Source: Pseudomonas arsenicoxydans
GTDB lineage: Bacteria; Pseudomonadota; Gammaproteobacteria; Pseudomonadales; Pseudomonadaceae
DNA: 64,000 bases
Assembly (NCBI RefSeq): GCF_006438915.1
Contig: NZ_RCZE01000006.1
Span: 372,001-436,000 of the forward strand
Direction: 5' to 3'
Below, in pieces: positions 59,177 to 64,000 of the stretch. Positions within the stretch are counted from its first letter, which is position 1. Every line of letters begins with the position of its first letter. The translations under genes were made by a program, and so were the position numbers. The notes beneath the pieces were generated by a model. The model had not been told where the DNA came from, made no database searches, and saw only the letters and a list, made by a program, of their open reading frames with translations.

Positions 59177-59940
59177 GTAATTTGGAAAAAATCTACGGCG
59201 TACACGCGGTAGAGGCGTTGCTGCGCCACCACCCGAAACGCGTCAAGCAGATCTGGCTGGCGGAAGGCCGCAGTGATCCGCGCGTTCAGACGTTGATCGC
59301 GCTTGCTGCCGAAAATCGTGTGGCGGTCGGTAATGCCGAGCGTCGTGAGCTGGATGCCTGGGTGGAAGGCGTGCATCAGGGCGTGGTGGCGGACGTCAGT
59401 CCGAGCCAGGTCTGGGGCGAAGCAATGCTCGACGAGTTGCTGGACCGTACCGAAGGCGCACCGCTGTTGCTGGTGCTCGACGGCGTGACCGACCCGCACA
59501 ACCTCGGCGCTTGCCTGCGTTCGGCCGATGCGGCCGGTGCACTGGCGGTGATCGTGCCCAAGGACAAATCAGCGACGCTGACCCCAACGGTGCGTAAAGT
59601 GGCCTGTGGCGCGGCGGAAGTGATTCCGTTGGTCGCCGTGACCAACCTGGCGCGCACCCTGGAAAAGCTCAAGCAGCGTGGTTTGTGGGTTGTCGGTACG
59701 GCGGGTGAGGCTGAGCAGAGCCTGTATCAGCAAGATATGACCGGCCCGACCATCCTGATCATGGGGGCAGAAGGCAGCGGCATGCGTCGCCTGACGCGCG
59801 ATCTTTGTGACTACCTGGTGCACTTGCCGATGACGGGCAGCGTCAGCAGTCTCAACGTGTCCGTGGCGACTGGCGTCTGCCTGTTCGAAGCCCAGCGTCA
59901 GCGCAGCGTCAAAGCCGCCGGGACCGCTAAAAAGTCTTAA
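59173..59940 (+). CDS. rlmB: 23S rRNA (guanosine-2'-O-)-methyltransferase RlmB
   Basis: RlmB methylates G2251 of 23S rRNA. The 255-residue SPOUT enzyme has a small N-terminal L30e-like domain (about 1-75) and the three knot motifs: DPHNLGACLRSADA, MGAEGSGMRRLT and LPMTGSVSSLNVSVAT. The ATG overlaps the rnr stop, giving an rnr-rlmB operon. Confidence 0.97.
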   Translation: MSNLEKIYGVHAVEALLRHHPKRVKQIWLAEGRSDPRVQTLIALAAENRVAVGNAERRELDAWVEGVHQGVVADVSPSQVWGEAMLDELLDRTEGAPLLLVLDGVTDPHNLGACLRSADAAGALAVIVPKDKSATLTPTVRKVACGAAEVIPLVAVTNLARTLEKLKQRGLWVVGTAGEAEQSLYQQDMTGPTILIMGAEGSGMRRLTRDLCDYLVHLPMTGSVSSLNVSVATGVCLFEAQRQRSVKAAGTAKKS

Positions 59941-59953
59941 GTCGTACGCGATC

Positions 59954-60051
59954 CAAATGTGGGAGCGGGCTTGCTCGCGAAAGCGGTGTGTCATTCAGCA
60001 ACAATGTTGAATGTGATGCCGCTTTCGCGAGCAAGCCCGCTCCCACATTGG
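59954..60051. repeat. REP pair, TGTGGGAGCGGGC family
   Basis: AATGTGGGAGCGGGCTTGCT and its perfect inverse surround a spacer with a further small palindrome (TCAGCAACAATGTTGA), between rlmB and the rpsF promoter. Confidence 0.92.
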
Positions 60052-60111
60052 ATTTGCGTAAACGCGAAGATTGTTGGTGCGAACGAACTGTTCAAATAAT
60101 CACCAATTGCC

Positions 60112-60140
60112 TTGCACCTCTCTTGTCCCTTCTCTACAAT
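60112..60140 (+). promoter_or_regulatory. Sigma-70 promoter of rpsF operon
   Basis: TTGCAC (60112-60117), a 17-nt spacer and TACAAT (60135-60140) make a strong promoter. Transcription would begin near 60147, giving a leader of about 110 nt before rpsF. Confidence 0.8.
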
Positions 60141-60216
60141 TGCGCCCCTTGCTGTGACGGCAGGCACTGATGTGTCTATCGCAAGCAAGTCCATAAGTGT
60201 CATTCACTCCTTGTCT

Positions 60217-60258
60217 GACCGCTTTTGAGCGGCAGGCTACAACCCGTAAGGAGCATTC
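60217..60258 (+). promoter_or_regulatory. rpsF leader hairpin, candidate S6:S18 control site
   Basis: GACCGCTTTTGAGCGGC forms a small stem followed by AGGCTACAACCCGTAAGGAGC just before the rpsF ATG. Many bacteria have a hairpin here bound by the S6:S18 dimer; I cannot confirm the exact motif by eye. Confidence 0.4.
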
Positions 60259-60681
60259 ATGCGTCATTACGAAATCATCTTTTTGGTCCACCCGGATCAA
60301 AGCGAGCAAGTCGGCGGCATGGTAGAGCGTTACACCAAGCTGATCGAAGAAGACGGCGGCAAAATCCACCGTCTGGAAGATTGGGGCCGTCGTCAACTGG
60401 CCTACGCAATCAACAATGTTCACAAGGCTCACTACGTGATGCTGAACGTTGAGTGCACTGGCAAGGCCCTGGCCGAGCTGGAAGACAACTTCCGCTACAA
60501 CGATGCAGTGATCCGTAACCTGGTCATCCGTCGCGAAGAAGCCGTTACCGGCCAATCCGAGATGCTCAAGGCTGAAGAAAACCGCAGTGAGCGCCGTGAG
60601 CGTCGCGACCGTCCTGAGCACGAAGGCGCTGAAAGCGCTGATAGTGATGACAGCGACAACAGCGATAACGCTGACGAGTAA
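60259..60681 (+). CDS. rpsF: 30S ribosomal protein S6
   Basis: The 140-residue S6 binds with S18 on the platform of the 30S subunit. The conserved core [17 protein letters not shown] and [14 protein letters not shown] is followed by a very acidic Ser/Asp/Glu tail (last 30 residues). Some bacteria extend that tail with RimK-added glutamates. The ATG follows AAGGAGCATTC. Confidence 0.98.
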   Translation: MRHYEIIFLVHPDQSEQVGGMVERYTKLIEEDGGKIHRLEDWGRRQLAYAINNVHKAHYVMLNVECTGKALAELEDNFRYNDAVIRNLVIRREEAVTGQSEMLKAEENRSERRERRDRPEHEGAESADSDDSDNSDNADE

Positions 60682-60709
60682 TCCACGGACCTTTTAAGGA
60701 GCCTATCAA

Positions 60710-60940
60710 ATGGCACGTTTCTTCCGTCGTCGTAAATTCTGCCGCTTCACCGCTGAAGACGTGAAAGAGATCGATTACAAAGATCTCAACACTCTGAAAG
60801 CTTATGTATCCGAGACCGGCAAAATCGTTCCAAGCCGCATCACCGGTACCAAAGCACGTTATCAGCGTCAGCTGGCCACCGCTATCAAGCGCGCCCGCTT
60901 CCTGGCCCTGCTGGCCTACACCGACAGCCACGGCCGCTGA
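60710..60940 (+). CDS. rpsR: 30S ribosomal protein S18
   Basis: The 76-residue basic protein has the standard S18 sequence ([38 protein letters not shown]). It follows rpsF by 28 nt with AAGGAG upstream. It retains a single Cys (residue 11), so no full zinc site. Confidence 0.98.
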
Positions 60941-60976
60941 GACCGGGCAGTCGACACGTAGCAAAGGATTGAATGC

Positions 60977-61870
60977 ATGCGCGCCATAGCTGAGTTCATC
61001 ATGCGCGGCCGCATGCAGGCCACTCTCGTAGTGGCTGGATGCGTAACATTGCCGTTGTTGTATTGGTTGGGTGCTGCCGCGGGATGCCTTGTGCTTCTGC
61101 GGCGCGGATTGAAGGACGCCCTTGGCGTTCTTGCCCTGGGAATGCTGCCGGCGTTGATCTGGTGGCTTTACTCGGATGACCCTCGGGCACTTCTGGTGCT
61201 GTTGGGTTCTTCGAGCCTTGCGTTGGTTTTGCGCGCAAGCGAATCCTGGGACCGCGTGCTGCTGGTCAGCATAGCGATGGGGGTGGTGTTTTCAGTGGTG
61301 CTGGGGGCGACGTTTGGTCCCCAAATCGAGATGCTGGCGCAGGCTTTGATAAAAGTCATGCCGTCGCTACTCGGTGATGTCTACGAGAAGTTGTCGGTAG
61401 ACGAGCAAGCGCATTTTGCGTCCCTGATTGCACCGGTCCTGACCGGCCTGATTGCGGCCTTGTTGCAAATCGTCAGTGTGCTGAGCCTGCTTGTCGGGCG
61501 CTACTGGCAGGCGTTGTTGTACAACCCGGGTGGTTTTGGTCGCGAGTTTCGCGCCATCCGATTCCCGTTTTTGCCAGCGATGTTGCTGCTGGCGTGCATG
61601 CTTCTGGGGCCGAACATCGGTCCACAGATGGCCATGTTAACGCCGTTGTGCAGCGTACCGCTGGTGTTCGCCGGGCTGGCCCTGATTCACGGGCTGGTGG
61701 CGCAAAAGCGACTGGCCAGGTTCTGGCTGGTGGGGTTGTACGTCACGCTGTTGCTGTTTATGCAGCTGATCTATCCGTTGCTGGTGGTCTTGGCCATCGT
61801 CGACAGCCTGATTGATTTTCGCGGTCGTTCGGCACCGAAAGATGCCGATAGCGCGAACGGTGAAGGTTAA
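60977..61870 (+). CDS. Integral membrane protein (DUF2232/YybS-like)
   Basis: This 297-residue protein has about eight hydrophobic segments and no recognised catalytic motif. Its location between rpsR and rplI matches the membrane protein PA4933 of P. aeruginosa and the DUF2232 family. The role is unknown; conserved cotranscription with ribosomal genes is the only clue. ATG 60977 with AAAGGATTG upstream. Confidence 0.82.
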   Translation: MRAIAEFIMRGRMQATLVVAGCVTLPLLYWLGAAAGCLVLLRRGLKDALGVLALGMLPALIWWLYSDDPRALLVLLGSSSLALVLRASESWDRVLLVSIAMGVVFSVVLGATFGPQIEMLAQALIKVMPSLLGDVYEKLSVDEQAHFASLIAPVLTGLIAALLQIVSVLSLLVGRYWQALLYNPGGFGREFRAIRFPFLPAMLLLACMLLGPNIGPQMAMLTPLCSVPLVFAGLALIHGLVAQKRLARFWLVGLYVTLLLFMQLIYPLLVVLAIVDSLIDFRGRSAPKDADSANGEG

Positions 61871-61889
61871 AAGTTAAGAGGATTTTCAC

Positions 61890-62336
61890 ATGCAACTGAT
61901 CCTTCTGGAAAAAGTCACCAACCTGGGCAACCTGGGTGACAAAGTGAACGTTAAGGCTGGTTACGGTCGTAACTACCTGCTGCCTTACGGCAAAGCTACC
62001 GCTGCGACCGCTGCCAACCTGGCTGCGTTCGAAGAGCGTCGCGCTGAGCTGGAAAAAGCCGCAGCAGACCGTAAAACTTCGGCTGAAAGCCGTGCCGCCC
62101 AACTGGCTGAGCTGGAAGTGACTATCACTGCCACCGCCGGTGACGAAGGCAAGCTGTTCGGTTCGATCGGCACCCACGACATCGCTGATGCACTGACCGC
62201 CTCTGGCGTTGAAGTTGCAAAAAGCGAAGTTCGTCTGCCGAACGGCACCATCCGCAACGTAGGCGAATTCGACGTAGCCGTGCACCTGCACGCTGAAGTT
62301 GAAGCCACCGTACGCGTTGTCGTGGTAGCAGCTTAA
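61890..62336 (+). CDS. rplI: 50S ribosomal protein L9
   Basis: The 148-residue L9 has the N-terminal rRNA-binding domain ([32 protein letters not shown]), a long connecting helix and the C-terminal domain. ATG 61890 follows AAGAGGATTTT. Confidence 0.98.
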   Translation: MQLILLEKVTNLGNLGDKVNVKAGYGRNYLLPYGKATAATAANLAAFEERRAELEKAAADRKTSAESRAAQLAELEVTITATAGDEGKLFGSIGTHDIADALTASGVEVAKSEVRLPNGTIRNVGEFDVAVHLHAEVEATVRVVVVAA

Positions 62337-62381
62337 GTAGTACTTGTCGGCTGGCACCCTCGGGTGCTTGTCGGTAACATC

Positions 62382-62421
62382 GGGCACGATCCTGTTTACA
62401 GGTCGTGCCCTTTGTCTTTCT
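62382..62421 (+). terminator. Terminator after rplI
   Basis: GGGCACGA, a one-base bulge, CCTG-TTTA-CAGG and TCGTGCCC form a 12-bp stem, followed by TTTGTCTTTCT. A smaller GCACCC-TC-GGGTGC hairpin lies just upstream. Confidence 0.8.
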
Positions 62422-62457
62422 GTACCCCCGCTTTTCATAACCAACATTCAAGTGGCC

Positions 62458-63852
62458 ATGAACGATATCTCCGCACCCGAGCAATACGATCTGCAAACCG
62501 CTTCCCTGAAGGTGCCGCCGCACTCCATCGAGGCCGAACAGGCCGTGCTCGGTGGTTTGATGCTGGACAACAACGCCTGGGAACGCGTGCTCGATCAAGT
62601 GTCGGATGGCGATTTCTATCGACATGACCACCGCCTGATCTTCCGTGCGATCGCGAAGCTCGCCGACCAGAACTCCCCAATCGACGTCGTGACCCTTGCC
62701 GAGCAATTGGACAAGGAAGGTCAGACCTCGCAAGTCGGTGGTCTCGGTTACCTTGGCGAACTGGCGAAAAACACACCGTCCGTCGCCAACATCAAGGCTT
62801 ACGCACAGATCGTTCGTGCACGGGCGACGTTGCGGCAGCTGATTGGTATCGCCACCGAGATTGCTGACAGCGCCTTCAATCCCGAAGGCCGCACGGCTGA
62901 AGAGATTCTCGACGAAGCTGAACGGCAGATCTTCCAGATCGCCGAGGCCCGGCCAAAAACCGGCGGCCCGGTGAGCGTGAATGACCTGCTGACCAAAGCC
63001 ATCGACCGCATCGATACCCTGTTCAACACTGACAACGCCATCACCGGCCTGTCCACCGGCTACACCGACCTCGACGGGATGACCAGCGGCCTGCAGCCGT
63101 CTGACTTGATCATCGTCGCCGGCCGTCCATCGATGGGTAAAACCACCTTTGCGATGAACCTGGTGGAAAATGCCGTGCTGCGCAGCGAAAAGTGCGTACT
63201 GGTTTACTCGCTGGAGATGCCAGGCGAATCGCTGATCATGCGTATGTTGTCGTCCCTGGGCCGTATCGACCAGACCAAGGTCCGTGCCGGTCGGCTGGAC
63301 GATGACGATTGGCCGCGCCTGACCTCGGCGGTCAACTTGCTCAACGACCGCAAGCTGTTCATCGACGATACGGCCGGTATCAGCCCCTCGGAAATGCGTG
63401 CGCGGACCCGTCGATTGGTGCGTGAGCATGGCGACGTCGGCCTGATCATGATCGACTACCTGCAATTGATGCAGATTCCAGGTTCGGGCGGCGACAACCG
63501 GACCAACGAGATTTCCGAGATCTCCCGCTCCTTGAAAGCCTTGGCCAAGGAATTCAACTGCCCGGTGGTGGCGTTGTCCCAGCTCAACCGCTCCCTTGAG
63601 CAACGACCGAACAAGCGCCCGATCAACTCCGACCTCCGGGAATCCGGAGCGATCGAGCAGGATGCTGACGTGATCATGTTCGTGTACCGGGATGAGGTTT
63701 ATCACCCGGAAACCGAGCACAAAGGCATCGCCGAAATCATCATCGGCAAGCAGCGTAACGGTCCGATCGGCACGTCACGACTGGCGTTCATCGGCAAGTA
63801 CACCCGCTTCGAAAACCTCGCGCCGGGTAGCTACAACTTCGACGACGAATAA
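62458..63852 (+). CDS. dnaB: Replicative DNA helicase
   Basis: DnaB unwinds DNA at the replication fork. The 464-residue protein has the N-terminal collar domain (SIEAEQAVLGGLMLDNNAW, about 21-120) and the RecA-like C-terminal domain with the P-loop GRPSMGKTT (about 222-230), LIMIDYLQLM and the arginine-rich end. The ATG at 62458 fits the family; the longer frame runs back into the rplI terminator. Confidence 0.97.
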   Translation: MNDISAPEQYDLQTASLKVPPHSIEAEQAVLGGLMLDNNAWERVLDQVSDGDFYRHDHRLIFRAIAKLADQNSPIDVVTLAEQLDKEGQTSQVGGLGYLGELAKNTPSVANIKAYAQIVRARATLRQLIGIATEIADSAFNPEGRTAEEILDEAERQIFQIAEARPKTGGPVSVNDLLTKAIDRIDTLFNTDNAITGLSTGYTDLDGMTSGLQPSDLIIVAGRPSMGKTTFAMNLVENAVLRSEKCVLVYSLEMPGESLIMRMLSSLGRIDQTKVRAGRLDDDDWPRLTSAVNLLNDRKLFIDDTAGISPSEMRARTRRLVREHGDVGLIMIDYLQLMQIPGSGGDNRTNEISEISRSLKALAKEFNCPVVALSQLNRSLEQRPNKRPINSDLRESGAIEQDADVIMFVYRDEVYHPETEHKGIAEIIIGKQRNGPIGTSRLAFIGKYTRFENLAPGSYNFDDE

Positions 63853-63881
63853 CCCAGCAAAAAACTGTGGCAAAGAAGCCT

Positions 63882-63980
63882 TTGTGGCGAGGGAGCTTGC
63901 TCCCGCTTGAGTGCGCAGCACTCACAAGATTTTGGGGCCGCTTCGCAGCCCAGCGGGAGCAAGCTCCCTCGCCACAAAAG
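63882..63980. repeat. REP pair, GTGGCGAGGGAGC family
   Basis: GTGGCGAGGGAGCTTGCTCC and its exact inverse, with GCGCAGCACTC and GGGGCCGCTTCGC between, follow dnaB and run almost to the window end. Nothing else is visible from here to 64000. Confidence 0.9.
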
Positions 63981-64000
63981 CCTATGCTGTCTTCAGGTCT

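Overview
The window is a stretch of Pseudomonas chromosome, most likely from the P. fluorescens group. The evidence is the gene order (nudF-yqiB-cpdA-yqiA-parE-parC; serB-psd-rhdA-motAB-rsgA-orn-queG-nnr-tsaE-amiB-mutL-miaA-hfq-hflX-hflK-hflC-hisZ-purA; tRNA-Leu-rnr-rlmB-rpsF-rpsR-rplI-dnaB), the high-GC codon use, and abundant Pseudomonas REP palindromes of at least two families. Apart from repeats it is dense core genome. I see no integrase, transposase, phage gene or CRISPR array.

Layout. 1-6.8 kb: a partial conserved gene, an aldo/keto reductase and FAD oxidoreductase pair, an SMR efflux protein divergent from a LysR regulator, waaA, and a tolC-type outer-membrane channel. 6.9-10.6 kb: a thiamin locus with a TPP riboswitch, thiC and the NCS1 transporter cytX. 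10.5-20.9 kb: an RsiV-like lipoprotein, nudF, yqiB, cpdA, a repeat-rich kilobase (a dispersed Pseudomonas repeat plus a 72-bp tandem array built on a REP core), yqiA, parE, two exported or membrane-anchored small enzymes, and parC. 21-30 kb: a PqiC-like lipoprotein, a Smp/YtjB-type membrane protein divergent from serB, a FimW-like protein, psd, rhdA and an HDOD protein. 30.3-32.3 kb: motA-motB behind a probable FliA promoter. 32.3-34.2 kb: a three-gene TIR / caspase / TIR operon, discussed below. 34.4-50.9 kb: rsgA, orn, a TRIC-type channel, queG, the nnr-tsaE-amiB-mutL-miaA-hfq-hflX-hflK-hflC run, hisZ and purA. 51-55.8 kb: a chemoreceptor and a ferric-iron binding protein/permease pair behind a probable Fur box. 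55.9-64 kb: two identical tRNA-Leu(CAG) genes, rnr-rlmB, rpsF-rpsR-(membrane protein)-rplI and dnaB.

How the genes work together. The largest block is housekeeping: translation and RNA quality control (orn, rnr, rlmB, rsgA, miaA, tsaE, queG, hfq, hflX, ribosomal proteins), membrane proteolysis control (hflKC), cell-wall splitting (amiB), DNA repair and replication (mutL, dnaB, topoisomerase IV) and metabolite repair (nnr, nudF). Many gene borders are 1-4 nt start/stop overlaps, which suggests translational coupling.

The most interesting island is 32305-34159. It holds a ThsB-like (MTH538-type) TIR protein, a caspase-fold protease with a complete His-Cys dyad, and a second, different TIR protein, coupled on one minus-strand transcript. 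It sits exactly between motB and rsgA, which are neighbours in P. aeruginosa. I interpret it as an anti-phage immune module in which TIR-made nucleotide signals activate a caspase-like suicide protease (Thoeris-like logic), with an unusual two-TIR arrangement. Start codons were re-chosen where the longest open frame was clearly too long.
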